Virus record (IMG/VR): IMGVR_UViG_3300036760_000229
Span: 1 to 46,402 of that record
DNA length: 46,402 nt
Strand: one strand, 5' to 3'
Source of the DNA: a virus
The translations under genes and the position numbers were made by a program. Positions 22,647 through 31,073 of this stretch are shown here, in pieces. The notes under the pieces are model-generated. The model did not search any database. It was not told the DNA's origin and worked only from the letters and a program-made list of their open reading frames with translations. Numbering within the stretch: the stretch's first letter is position 1; each line of letters begins with the position of its first letter.

Positions 22647-22719
22647 CGCGCCCGGCAGGATTTAAACCTGCATCTCACCGTTCGGTAAACAGTTGCTCTA
22701 TTCGTTGAGCTACGGGCGC
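22647..22719 (-). tRNA. tRNA with Arg-type body, anticodon loop reads ACC
   Basis: A 73-nt cloverleaf: 7-bp acceptor (GCGCCCG/CGGGCGC), 4-bp D stem (GCTC/GAGC), 5-bp anticodon stem (ACTGT/ACGGT with one G-U), 5-nt variable loop and 5-bp T stem (GCAGG/CCTGC). Discriminator G73; no CCA is encoded. The 7-nt loop TTACCGA places ACC at 34-36, formally Gly (GGU), but the body and G73 look like tRNA-Arg. The D loop has A where G19 is usual and the T loop has T at position 56, a matching pair change. Isotype is uncertain. Confidence 0.8.
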
Positions 22720-22726
22720 AAATTGG

Positions 22727-22754
22727 AAAGGCCGGGGGGTAACTCCCGGCCTTT
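22727..22754 (-). terminator. Hairpin terminator after the winged-helix gene
   Basis: AAAGGCCGGG (22727-22736) and CCCGGCCTTT (22745-22754) form a perfect 10-bp stem with an 8-nt loop, 3 bp after the stop of the 22758 gene. Read leftward it ends in TTT, a weak T-run, so termination may be partial. Confidence 0.65.
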
Positions 22755-22757
22755 CGT

Positions 22758-23153
22758 CTAATTACTTGATACTACTGATATTTTCGGCTCCTTTGTTGGC
22801 ACCAAGATGTACTCGGAGCCGTTGTAGGACAATGTCCCCTCACGTTTGAGGCGACTCAAAAGCGATGAAACAGACCCACGATCAAGAGTGATGCCTTCTA
22901 CCGCAGCCTTTGCGACTACGTCATTGGCACTTAACCCTTTTGGGCCAGCGGCTTGAACGAGCCGAAGGACATGGTCTTTGACGTTACGGGTACGTTTACG
23001 TGGTCCCAGAATGCCGTCCGTCACCTCGCCCTCGGTAACAGTGCGGATAGCCATTTCCACGCCAGCGAGTTGATTCTTAAGGCTTTCGATCTGAGTTTGC
23101 AGGGTTTCCCGCAGTTTCTCTAGGTTTTCCAGTGACTTCATCTTCTTCGCCAT
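22758..23153 (-). CDS. Coiled-coil winged-helix protein, 131 aa
   Basis: Residues 1-40 form a coiled coil (LENLEKLRETLQTQIESLKNQLAGVEMAI). Residues 60-120 look like a winged helix (VKDHVLRLVQAAGPKGLSANDVVAKAAVEGITLDRGSVSSLLSRLKREGTLSYNGSEYIL). This layout is known from small chromosomal regulators in Proteobacteria. It lies between two tRNA genes in the cargo cassette, has its own terminator, and is probably bacterial cargo. Target unknown. Confidence 0.75.
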   Translation of the reverse strand: MAKKMKSLENLEKLRETLQTQIESLKNQLAGVEMAIRTVTEGEVTDGILGPRKRTRNVKDHVLRLVQAAGPKGLSANDVVAKAAVEGITLDRGSVSSLLSRLKREGTLSYNGSEYILVPTKEPKISVVSSN

Positions 23154-23180
23154 GTTAGAACCTCATAGGCTTAACGAAAG

Positions 23181-23262
23181 TGGCCCCGACCGGACTTGAA
23201 CCGGCACGCCTGGATGGCTTCGGTTTTAAAGACCGCTGCGTCTACCATTCCGCCACGGGGCC
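23181..23262 (-). tRNA. tRNA-Leu-like gene with UUA (ochre-reading) anticodon
   Basis: An 82-nt class II cloverleaf: acceptor GGCCCCG/CGGGGCC, leucine-type D arm (GGCGGAATGGTAGACGC), long variable arm (GCC...GGC), T arm GCCGG-TTCAAGT-CCGGT and discriminator A73. The anticodon arm is GCGGT-CTTTAAA-ACCGA: CGGT/ACCG fixes a 7-nt loop with TTA at 34-36, which pairs with UAA stop codons. Ordinary tRNA-Leu(UAA) would have TTTAAAA as its loop. One mismatch (27-43) sits at the stem end. CCA is not encoded. Confidence 0.85.
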
Positions 23263-23356
23263 ATTCACACGCTACAGCAGGTGAATTGCGTTACGCAAGT
23301 AGGCAACCCTAGATCAGCAAACGTCAGTATACGGATCAGAAGGTAAGGCATTGAAT

Positions 23357-23575
23357 ATGCAAAGAAAACACAGCGTTACTGCCGCAAAAACGCAGTCCAA
23401 AACGACGCTAAACAAGGGCGGATTGCCGCACAATTTCAAGTCCGTCGCCCGCCGACTCGGCTGCGACGAATCCGAAGCTGCGTTTGATAAGGCGCTGGGA
23501 AAGATTGGCGAGGCTAAAGTTCAATCGAACGCGTGCCGCAAGCCAAAGCGCAGAAAATCTACCGCCCGCACCTAA
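23357..23575 (+). CDS. Small basic hypothetical protein, 72 aa
   Basis: Starts at ATG 23357 (MQRKHSVTAAKTQSK). The middle (FKSVARRLGCDESEAAFDKALGKIG) is a pattern I recall from short uncharacterised proteins of Rhizobiales chromosomes. It ends with a basic tail that overlaps the convergent lipoprotein gene by 17 bp. Likely bacterial cargo rather than a phage core gene. Confidence 0.65.
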   Translation: MQRKHSVTAAKTQSKTTLNKGGLPHNFKSVARRLGCDESEAAFDKALGKIGEAKVQSNACRKPKRRKSTART

Positions 23576-23909
23576 AGCGCATATCGACGTTGCCAGCTGC
23601 AAACACGCCGCCGCCGAAGCTGCCGCCAGACGAGTTCCAAGAGCCGCCCATGCCACCCTGATAAACGTCTCTAGCGTTCGCATCTACGACAATCGCGTGT
23701 GACCCGGACACCCTCTCCGCGCAGAACTTTTGCGCGTCTTGGTAGGCCACACGGTTTGCGCCAGTCGCCCCGCCCCTGACTGGGGCGGCATGAGCGGAGA
23801 TCATGTAAATGCCATTCCCCATATCCATGACATCACTGGTCATGGCACACCCAGCCAAGACAAAAAGCGGAATCGCTGCGACTGCAAAGGTCAATTTGGA
23901 ATAAGTCAT
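23559..23909 (-). CDS. Bacterial-type lipoprotein, 116 aa
   Basis: The N-terminus (MTYSKLTFAVAAIPLFVLAGC) is a signal peptide with lipobox LAGC, giving a lipidated Cys21. The mature domain (GNGIYMISAHAAPVRGGATGANRVAYQDAQKFCAERVSG...) and its glycine-rich loop resemble small outer-membrane lipoproteins of Alphaproteobacteria. It could alter the host surface if expressed from the prophage or during infection. It points leftward and is the last cassette gene before the late genes resume. Confidence 0.75.
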   Translation of the reverse strand: MTYSKLTFAVAAIPLFVLAGCAMTSDVMDMGNGIYMISAHAAPVRGGATGANRVAYQDAQKFCAERVSGSHAIVVDANARDVYQGGMGGSWNSSGGSFGGGVFAAGNVDMRFRCGR

Positions 23910-23979
23910 GATGCTCCCCCGAACGATATTCAGCGAGGGATGTTATCAGACTTCGGGCTACTGCGGGTCCCGGGCGCGC

Positions 23980-24318
23980 CTAATCTATTATTTGGCCTAT
24001 ATCGCCCAAGGTTTTGAACGGCGCTGGTATGTCCCTCTTATGCTCGGAGGGGACAGTTTGATAGGCGTTTTCCATTTTTTGCCATGCGGTAACCGCCGAC
24101 TGAATCAACTTAAAAAGATCATCGCGGCTGGGCCAGTCGGGAACTTTATGCGCCACTTGGCGCGGGTCATCCCGCAAGGCACTCGCAAACCGCTCGATTG
24201 CCGCCCTCAGGACAGCAAACTGAGTAGCTACTCTCTCAGCCTCATTTCGGGCAGTCAGATATTCCTCAATCGAGGTCAATAGGGGCCACTCCCACCGATT
24301 CTCAGGGTAGTTTATCAT
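23980..24318 (-). CDS. Hypothetical helical protein, 112 aa
   Basis: Overlaps the end of the large internal virion gene by 17 bp and is read in the same direction, so it belongs to the late operon. It is helical (TSIEEYLTARNEAERVATQFAVLRAAIERFASAL) with a tryptophan-containing second half. Possibly an assembly factor; no known family. Confidence 0.65.
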   Translation of the reverse strand: MINYPENRWEWPLLTSIEEYLTARNEAERVATQFAVLRAAIERFASALRDDPRQVAHKVPDWPSRDDLFKLIQSAVTAWQKMENAYQTVPSEHKRDIPAPFKTLGDIGQIID

Positions 24319-26836
24319 CTAGGCCCCCTGTTTGTGAAGTATATATACGCCGGAAAATGTAGGTCTGATCGTTCTCGCGCTTGAGGCGTTGCTCGGAGCG
24401 CTTGAGATAACCCGGCGAGGCCATCTCTTGCAGATTGTAGAAAATCAGGTAATCGAGCGCGAGCTTCGTATAGAACAGATTCGCGAACGGCGTATTGCCG
24501 CGCACGAAGCGAATCGCATCGGCCGGCAAAGCATGGCGGCCTTGGCTTGTCCGCAGGTCAGACCATACCTTGAGAAAATCCGCCATCGTGCCGAATGTTG
24601 GGCCAGCGGCGGTTTCAAGCGGCGATGCGCCATAACGGCTGAATTCCCCGAATAGATAATCGCCGTAAATGCCGAGGCCGCCGCCCTGAGTAAGCGCCGA
24701 CGCCCAAACTTGCGGCCAGCTATCCGAGAACGGATTGCGCGGAGTGCGGCCCTTGAGGATTTCCTTCGCTTGCAGCGAAATCATTCCCATGGCCGTGGTA
24801 GCTGCGATCAGATGCGCGAGCCCCTGAATGTCGCCACGGCCCTTCAATAAACCCTGCACGAGCCCAAGCCCGCCAAGATCGCGCCCAATGGCTTTCGTGG
24901 CAAAGGTCAGCGGGAATGATTTGAATTGCCAGAAGAAGCGCATGGATTCGCCCATCCATGTGCCGCGATGAAGCCCGCCGTGCATCAGAGCGCGTTCGCG
25001 GGAACCTGGTGTCAATACCGCAAAGTCTGTCCGATCAACATAGAAAGCTTGTAGCGCTGTTGAAAGTTCATCGCGGGCGCGCGCCGCATTATTCCCGAAC
25101 CCGGAGAACGCCTCATCAGGAAGCGCGCGCACGCCGTCAGGCGTAAGGTATGAGCGGCCATCCAGCGCGGCTTGCTTGCCCTTGCGAATGACGGCCCATT
25201 TGGCTTCGTCGATTCCGTAGCCTGAAATCGCCTCGCGGAACTTCGAATCGAGCGACGGCCAAGACCGCCTCGCCTGTTCGGCCGCGCGCCACGCCATCAT
25301 CTTACCGGCGCCGACTTTCACGCTATCGGTCCACCAGCTCAGCAAGTTGGCCTTAAAGAAAAGGCGCATCGTTTTCGAGGCGATACCAGCGGCGTCGTCC
25401 TGCGCATTGAAACGGCTTGAGATATGGCCGAGCGCGCCTTCCATGCCAACGCCGATATTCGCCGAGAGGATACGTTGTTCGCCGGAACTGTGGCCTTCAA
25501 GGAAATTGGCAAAGAGATTGGTGTAAGCCGTGCCGAGATTTTCGCCCTGATAGCGAAGCTCTGCCGCCGCTGTAGGAACATCGGAAAAGCTGGATAGCAT
25601 CGAGAAACCAAGTTTCGCCATCGACTGAATTGCGCGGACGCCTTCGCCCCATTGCGCGAGCGTGGGGTTGTCCACGATCTTCGTCGTGCCGTCGATCTCA
25701 CTGAATTGATGATCGATGCGCGCGGAATTGATTTTTTGGTTCCAATCGGGATGCTCGTCGCGGTATTTGGACGCCGCCCAGGCGCGCAGATCATCAAACA
25801 TGGCGCGCGGGTTTGTGCCGAATGTTTCCATCAGCGCGATGTCGCGCGATGAACGCTCGAAGCCGCCGAATATCGCTTCCGTCAGGCTGCGGGTGCCGAA
25901 GCGATTGTTGTAAGCGAGGAAGGCGTCAGCATCCTTGAAATGCAGCACGCGCTCATGGCTGAGTTTCTTGGCGAGATTGGCCGGTCCCTTGAAGGCAAGA
26001 TCGGTGAAGCTGCCCTGCGATTTGACATGAAGCCCGGACGCCAGCGCGGAATACGTCGAGTTCAGGAATTCAGCTGGATCGTTGCCGCCGAAGGTCTTTT
26101 CGTTATCGAGCAGCGGGCGAATGAAATTGACCCATGCCTCGCGGCCCGCCCGCATGATCCTGGTCTGATCGTGGCTTTGGCGAACGATGTAATTTACGGC
26201 GCGGCCGACGAACGATCCGGCCCGGTTTGTGCGAAGCCGCGCGACTTCCTGCCATTTATTGACGATCTCGGCGATGCCTTTGGCTTCTGTCGAAACCTTG
26301 GCCGTGACCTTGCCATCCTCACCGATTGACCACATCGCTCGGGCGATGTCGGTATCGAGCACGCCCTTATCGCGGCCAAGCAGCCCAAGGCGGCGCGACA
26401 TGAATTCCCATAGGCCAGCCTTTTCAAGATCGCCGATCATTCCGCCGACAAGCTCGGCCGTGACCGCCTTCTGCCGCGCATCAACCGACATGCGGGCGCC
26501 GGGAACTTTCTTGTTGATGCCGACGGCTAGCGCCTCGATGGCTTCATGGGCCTTGAGGCCACCGTTGACGCCAGTTTCGACAAAATCTTGCAATCGCTTT
26601 CTGGCGAGAATGTTGAGCGCCTTATTGCGTGCCGTCACGCGGGCGACCTTATCGGCCTCAGAGCCGAAATCCTTGGCCGCCTGGTCTAGCGCCTCGCCAT
26701 CGCTGAGCATCTTGTCCCGGCGCTGCTTGGCGCGGGCCCTGCGCTGCACGTCCTCGGCGATGGCCTGAATATCGTCGTCCGTGAGTTCTTTGCCCGCGAG
26801 CGCCCGAATTTCCTTAATGCAATCCTTGATCGCCAT
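24302..26836 (-). CDS. Internal virion (ejection) protein, 844 aa
   Basis: A large, mainly helical protein (N-terminus CIKEIRALAGKELTDDDIQAIAEDVQRRARAKQ) with several amphipathic or hydrophobic stretches toward the C-terminus (HLIAATTAMGMISLQAKEI). Size, composition and position after two other internal virion proteins match the T7 gp16-type DNA ejection proteins of short-tailed phages, which leave the head and form a channel across the envelope. No peptidase motif was seen here; that activity is in the 839-aa protein. Confidence 0.8.
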   Translation of the reverse strand: MAIKDCIKEIRALAGKELTDDDIQAIAEDVQRRARAKQRRDKMLSDGEALDQAAKDFGSEADKVARVTARNKALNILARKRLQDFVETGVNGGLKAHEAIEALAVGINKKVPGARMSVDARQKAVTAELVGGMIGDLEKAGLWEFMSRRLGLLGRDKGVLDTDIARAMWSIGEDGKVTAKVSTEAKGIAEIVNKWQEVARLRTNRAGSFVGRAVNYIVRQSHDQTRIMRAGREAWVNFIRPLLDNEKTFGGNDPAEFLNSTYSALASGLHVKSQGSFTDLAFKGPANLAKKLSHERVLHFKDADAFLAYNNRFGTRSLTEAIFGGFERSSRDIALMETFGTNPRAMFDDLRAWAASKYRDEHPDWNQKINSARIDHQFSEIDGTTKIVDNPTLAQWGEGVRAIQSMAKLGFSMLSSFSDVPTAAAELRYQGENLGTAYTNLFANFLEGHSSGEQRILSANIGVGMEGALGHISSRFNAQDDAAGIASKTMRLFFKANLLSWWTDSVKVGAGKMMAWRAAEQARRSWPSLDSKFREAISGYGIDEAKWAVIRKGKQAALDGRSYLTPDGVRALPDEAFSGFGNNAARARDELSTALQAFYVDRTDFAVLTPGSRERALMHGGLHRGTWMGESMRFFWQFKSFPLTFATKAIGRDLGGLGLVQGLLKGRGDIQGLAHLIAATTAMGMISLQAKEILKGRTPRNPFSDSWPQVWASALTQGGGLGIYGDYLFGEFSRYGASPLETAAGPTFGTMADFLKVWSDLRTSQGRHALPADAIRFVRGNTPFANLFYTKLALDYLIFYNLQEMASPGYLKRSEQRLKRENDQTYIFRRIYTSQTGGLDDKLP

Positions 26837-26842
26837 GTTCGC

Positions 26843-28060
26843 CTATGGGTGCAGGTTCAAGCAGCGGGATGCCGCGAGCGCCGCATCGCCATCCTGCTTT
26901 GCCCGCTTGATGTCCTCGGAACCGGAGCGCGCTTCGGTGGCTTGCTCCGGTGTCAGAATTCCTTGCTTTTCGTGATCGGCCACAGTCGCCAATGCCTCTT
27001 GTAATTGGGCCTCGATGTCGTCGCCCTGCTTAACCTTGAGCGCCTCGTCGGCGTTGATGGATGCTTCCGGCGAAACGGCGGTGCCGGGTTCCTGTCCGCG
27101 ATTGAAGGCTTCCGTCTTGCTACGAGACTCGTCCAGCGTGCGCGCCGCGATATTGGGCTCATCCCCGCCCATAACCGGATCAGCCGCCATGACAGCGCCC
27201 ACGTCCACTGGACGGCCTTCTGCCGCTTGGGCCACAGCCGAGCGAAGCGCCGCCTCGCGCGTGCCAGCACCAGCCTTGGTGAGCAAATCGGAAATCGCGC
27301 CGAAGCCCGCATGAAGCCCGCCGCCCAGGACCGAGCCGAACGCGACATTGATGAAAGCGTCGAGCGGGCCGTATTCATTTTGGAATGCTTTGTCGTAGCC
27401 AGCCTCAAGGGGCTGCAAGGCCGCTGCACCCACGCCACCCTCGATTCCGCCCCTTGCCAGCCGCGCCCCTGTAGCCCCAAATTTGGCCGCCCAGAGTCCA
27501 TAGCGGGCCTCACCCACAATCGGCATGAAGGACGCGGCCACGTTCACCGGATCGGTCGCGGCGACCGCGAGTTGCGTCAGAAACTTGATGCCCTGGAAAA
27601 GCACCCCTGATGGCCCGCGCGCCAATAGCTGTTGCCGTCTGTTCTCATCCTCCTTGGCGGCCACGATGATGTCGACGGCCCCTTTCCGCATGGGCCGGTC
27701 GAAGCTCAATCCCAGGCTTTCGCCATACTGTTTGTTGAGGGTTTCAGGATCGATGAATTCATCCGCTGCGCCACGGTCGCCGACCTGAGTATTTTTCATG
27801 GCTTCAAGCGGCTGGTAGAGCAGGCTTAAGCCTGTGGGCAATGCGCTGAGCACATACCCAGCACCCTTAATCGGCGCGCGGAGCGCGGGAAACATGGCTG
27901 ATGCCAACTCGACACCGCTTTTACCTTCCGGATTTGGACTATGCACCCACATTTCTTCTGCCGCCGCACCGAGCGCGTCGGAGAACAGCACATTCACGCG
28001 GTCGAGAACATTTGATCGCGCATAATCGCTTTCTTCGAAGGCTCCGCCGAAGCCGCTCAT
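26843..28060 (-). CDS. Internal virion protein, 405 aa
   Basis: Begins MSGFGGAFEESDYARSNVLDRV; the middle has long Gly/Ala-rich, weakly hydrophobic segments (AALQPLEAGYDKAFQNEYGPLDAFINVAFGSVLGGGLHAGFGAI) and the C-terminus is charged and helical. It is placed between two large ejection-type proteins, 6 bp from the downstream gene and overlapping the upstream gene by ATGA, so it probably is part of the same internal core complex. Confidence 0.75.
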   Translation of the reverse strand: MSGFGGAFEESDYARSNVLDRVNVLFSDALGAAAEEMWVHSPNPEGKSGVELASAMFPALRAPIKGAGYVLSALPTGLSLLYQPLEAMKNTQVGDRGAADEFIDPETLNKQYGESLGLSFDRPMRKGAVDIIVAAKEDENRRQQLLARGPSGVLFQGIKFLTQLAVAATDPVNVAASFMPIVGEARYGLWAAKFGATGARLARGGIEGGVGAAALQPLEAGYDKAFQNEYGPLDAFINVAFGSVLGGGLHAGFGAISDLLTKAGAGTREAALRSAVAQAAEGRPVDVGAVMAADPVMGGDEPNIAARTLDESRSKTEAFNRGQEPGTAVSPEASINADEALKVKQGDDIEAQLQEALATVADHEKQGILTPEQATEARSGSEDIKRAKQDGDAALAASRCLNLHP

Positions 28061-30576
28061 CGTGCGCGCGCCAGATTGCGGCGGCGCCTGGCGTCAAGAT
28101 CGGAACCGAACGAAGCGAAGAAGCCCCCCGTATCGCCAGATTGCCCGACAAGCTCGCCCCAGGTGAAGCGCATCCAATTGCCGTTCGCGTCACGAGCGGG
28201 GACAAATCCAGCCTCGGCCGGGTAAAGAAGCTGCAAGCCGGAATCGTCGGGCAAAGTGGCCCACACGCCATTGTTCCGCAGCGTGCGCGCGGCGAGATCG
28301 CGGCGGGTCGCCTCGTTCATCGTCTTATCGCCCGAGCCTTCGGGAAAGACCTTCTCCGGCGTGAGCGCGTTCTGAATTTCATTCGCTGCCGTCTCGACGT
28401 CGCCAAGCGGGATGCCTACAGGAACGCGATAGGTGTCTGAGAACTGATAATGCTTGCCGATGATGTCGGCCACCGCTTGCGCTCCGGCCTCGTCCGGGTC
28501 TTTACCTTCGAACGCGAGCTGATAGCCATAAAGCTGAGCCGCCTCGGCTTGAAGAGCGCTGATCTTTGAGCCGTCCACATTGCCGACCAATGTGGCGTTG
28601 AAATCGGCCAAGCCAGCCGTTACCGCCTTATCGATCTGCTTCGGATTGGGTGCGACCTTGCGGAGTTGCTCGCGGCCCGTATTGACCGCCTGCGCCATGC
28701 GCGCGGCCACAGGCGGATCATGCTGGACCTGCGCTAGCGCGAGCGCCTCGGATGGTAGGCCGCCCTTTTGCAGTTCGGCCATGACCTGCGGGTAATACTG
28801 GCCGAAGCGAGATTCGAGCGCGGAGATCGTGCCGACCATCGTTGCCGCTCGGTTCGCCGGATCGGCGGCGCTTTGGAATTGGCCGACAATCGCGTTGGTC
28901 TGCGCTTCGTCGAGAATGCGCGGCTTCGTGGTGCCGATGTCTGCCTCAATTTGCAGCAGCGAGCGCACGCCGTTTTGAACAACGGCCGGGTCTTTGGATG
29001 TGAATTGCTGCGCGATGTCGGGACGGTTGCCCAAGACGTATTGCGCCGGGTCTTTGGCAAGCGCCTGGCTGCGCTCGGCCACGGCTTCGGTGAAAGCCTT
29101 ATAGACGCGGGCCTTATCAGCGATGCCCTCGCCCTTCGCGCCGCCCCATCCCCAATGAATGTGATCGCCTTCATTTATCAATTCCGTAACCGGCAATCCT
29201 TTGTCCGTGAGCGCCTTGCGAACCTGATCGGTCGAGACGCCATTTGGGACCACAAAATCGAGCGCTTGGCCAGAAAGGTGCATGGAGTTCGCCACGCCGC
29301 CAACGTCCGCATTATGCTGCGGTGAACGTTCGCCGCTCGTGATCGTGGCGTCGGGGAAAGCATCCTTGATGGCGGATTGCGCGTTGATCTCTGTCAGGCC
29401 CGGCGGCGCTGCCTTTGGCACTGTCCCCAAGTTCGCCGGATTGTAACGTTTCGCCATGTCGGCCAGATCGGCCGGCGTCGCCATACCGACGGCTTTGCGC
29501 ATCGAATAGGTTTCGGTCGCAGCATCAAGTTTGCCGATGATCGAACGGCCTTCCGGGCCAGGGAATGCCCGCATAATTTCATCGTCCGTCATTACGCTGG
29601 ACCTGTCGCCAGTTGCCAACGCTGCGGCTGTCGCATCATCGATCCGATAGGATAGCGAGCGGCGCAACTCATCGCGGTCGCCGCGGTCTATCGCATCGAG
29701 CTGGCGGATTTCCTGACGGGCCTGCGCATCAAACGAGCGGCGTTCCTCAGGCGACAAATTCAACGCCGGATCATCGAGCATATCGCCGACGCGCTTTTCG
29801 GCTTCCGCGCGTCCATGAATTTGATATAGCCTACCCACGCTGCCGATAATGGCCTCGCCTTTCAGCGTGCTTAGGAATTCGTTGATGGCGAGATTGGTTT
29901 CCTCTTTGCTGATGCCGAACGCGGGATTGGACCCAAGATTGCGATAAAGCTGAATGTTCTGATTGATCAGGTCCGCCGCACGCGGATCGCCAAGCCGGTT
30001 CTGTCGCGCAAAGCCAACAAGCTCGTTCGTATTGCTCTTGATCAGCGCCTCGGCGGAATTCTGAGCCTCTTTGACATCGGAATTGATCTTGGCTCGCGCG
30101 ATCTCATCCAGTGCCGAAATGCCCTGCTTGTCCACCATCGCTTCGATGTCAGCATGGAATTCAGGCGGCGCGTTTTTGATTGCGCCGGTCTTGATGCCAT
30201 CGAGCGAAGCGGCAAAGCCATTGGGGTCGCCAATGTGTTTCTCCTGCAAATCGCGGATTTGCGTGGTGAGATCGAGTTGGGTTTCGGTCAGATATTTGAG
30301 GCGCGCGGCATGATTGTAAGCCGCATCGGCTTCGGTGAATTCGGTATGCAGTTCTCCCGACATCGCGCCAGTATCGGTGCGTTTACCGGCGACAGTGCCA
30401 AGCGATGCCGCTCGTTCATTCAGCGCAGGCTGAAAGAATTTCTTGTTGATCGCTTCCGCTTGGTCGGCCAGCATTTGAAAGCCGGAGCCAGCGTTTTGAT
30501 CATAGACTACGGGTGCTGGCTTAAGTGTCGCCGGGCCGTATTCAAGTTGTGGCAGGCCGCCTAGTTTGCTGACCAT
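28057..30576 (-). CDS. Internal virion protein with M15 peptidase domain, 839 aa
   Basis: Residues about 395-475 contain a peptidase M15 (D,D-carboxypeptidase-like) domain: TSGERSPQHN (413-422), H433 and D440 in SMHLSGQALD, and H474 in DHIHWGW, the expected zinc ligands and catalytic set. Long helical regions flank it on both sides. In the virion it would open the peptidoglycan during DNA entry, the role played by transglycosylase domains in T7 gp16. The C-terminus is strongly basic (DARRRRNLARAR). Confidence 0.85.
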   Translation of the reverse strand: MVSKLGGLPQLEYGPATLKPAPVVYDQNAGSGFQMLADQAEAINKKFFQPALNERAASLGTVAGKRTDTGAMSGELHTEFTEADAAYNHAARLKYLTETQLDLTTQIRDLQEKHIGDPNGFAASLDGIKTGAIKNAPPEFHADIEAMVDKQGISALDEIARAKINSDVKEAQNSAEALIKSNTNELVGFARQNRLGDPRAADLINQNIQLYRNLGSNPAFGISKEETNLAINEFLSTLKGEAIIGSVGRLYQIHGRAEAEKRVGDMLDDPALNLSPEERRSFDAQARQEIRQLDAIDRGDRDELRRSLSYRIDDATAAALATGDRSSVMTDDEIMRAFPGPEGRSIIGKLDAATETYSMRKAVGMATPADLADMAKRYNPANLGTVPKAAPPGLTEINAQSAIKDAFPDATITSGERSPQHNADVGGVANSMHLSGQALDFVVPNGVSTDQVRKALTDKGLPVTELINEGDHIHWGWGGAKGEGIADKARVYKAFTEAVAERSQALAKDPAQYVLGNRPDIAQQFTSKDPAVVQNGVRSLLQIEADIGTTKPRILDEAQTNAIVGQFQSAADPANRAATMVGTISALESRFGQYYPQVMAELQKGGLPSEALALAQVQHDPPVAARMAQAVNTGREQLRKVAPNPKQIDKAVTAGLADFNATLVGNVDGSKISALQAEAAQLYGYQLAFEGKDPDEAGAQAVADIIGKHYQFSDTYRVPVGIPLGDVETAANEIQNALTPEKVFPEGSGDKTMNEATRRDLAARTLRNNGVWATLPDDSGLQLLYPAEAGFVPARDANGNWMRFTWGELVGQSGDTGGFFASFGSDLDARRRRNLARAR

Positions 30577-31073
30577 CAGGGACCACCACCACCACCACCA
30601 CCGCCGCCGCCGCCGCCGCCCGTGTTGAGATAATTTGCGGCGTCGTTACCTGCGCCGAACAATCCTATGCCGCCTTTGATGATGCCGCTGTAAAGCGACA
30701 TCTGCGCTTGTGATCGCAATATCCCGGCCTGCGTTCGATTGGCTTGTGCCTCTCGGCCATAATTCAGCCTTTCGGTCGCAATGCCGCGTTCGGCCTTTTT
30801 CGTATAGGCGTCTCGCAAGGCGATTCCTGTCGGGCTGGAAACCTCAAGACCGCGACCGGCGCGAATGGCGTCCACAGCCGAAAGTGTTGAAAGCAGATCG
30901 TCGCGCCGCGCGGCTTCGGCCTGATCAGCCGCGATCATCGCCACCTTGGCGTTGCGTTTGTATTGATCGGCGGCAGATTTTTCCGCATTGCTCTTGGCAA
31001 TACCACCAGCAATTTCGAGGCCTGACGAAACCACCGTGGCCGCAATCGCCATTGTTACCGGATCGAAGCCCAT
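30576..31073 (-). CDS. Internal core protein with poly-Gly tail, 165 aa
   Basis: The N-terminus has a hydrophobic glycine-rich helix (VTMAIAATVVSSGLEIAGGIAKS), the centre is an Ala/Arg-rich helix, and a second small hydrophobic part follows (GIIKGGIGLFGAG). This matches T7 gp14-like internal core proteins. The C-terminus is 13 consecutive glycines then Pro, encoded by a GGN triplet run (30582-30620) prone to slippage. The stop overlaps the next start. Confidence 0.78.
   Translation of the reverse strand: MGFDPVTMAIAATVVSSGLEIAGGIAKSNAEKSAADQYKRNAKVAMIAADQAEAARRDDLLSTLSAVDAIRAGRGLEVSSPTGIALRDAYTKKAERGIATERLNYGREAQANRTQAGILRSQAQMSLYSGIIKGGIGLFGAGNDAANYLNTGGGGGGGGGGGGGP

Noticed and set aside
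22487-22678. Leftward frame of 63 codons across the first tRNA
   Set aside because: It covers half of the tRNA and has no ribosome binding site.
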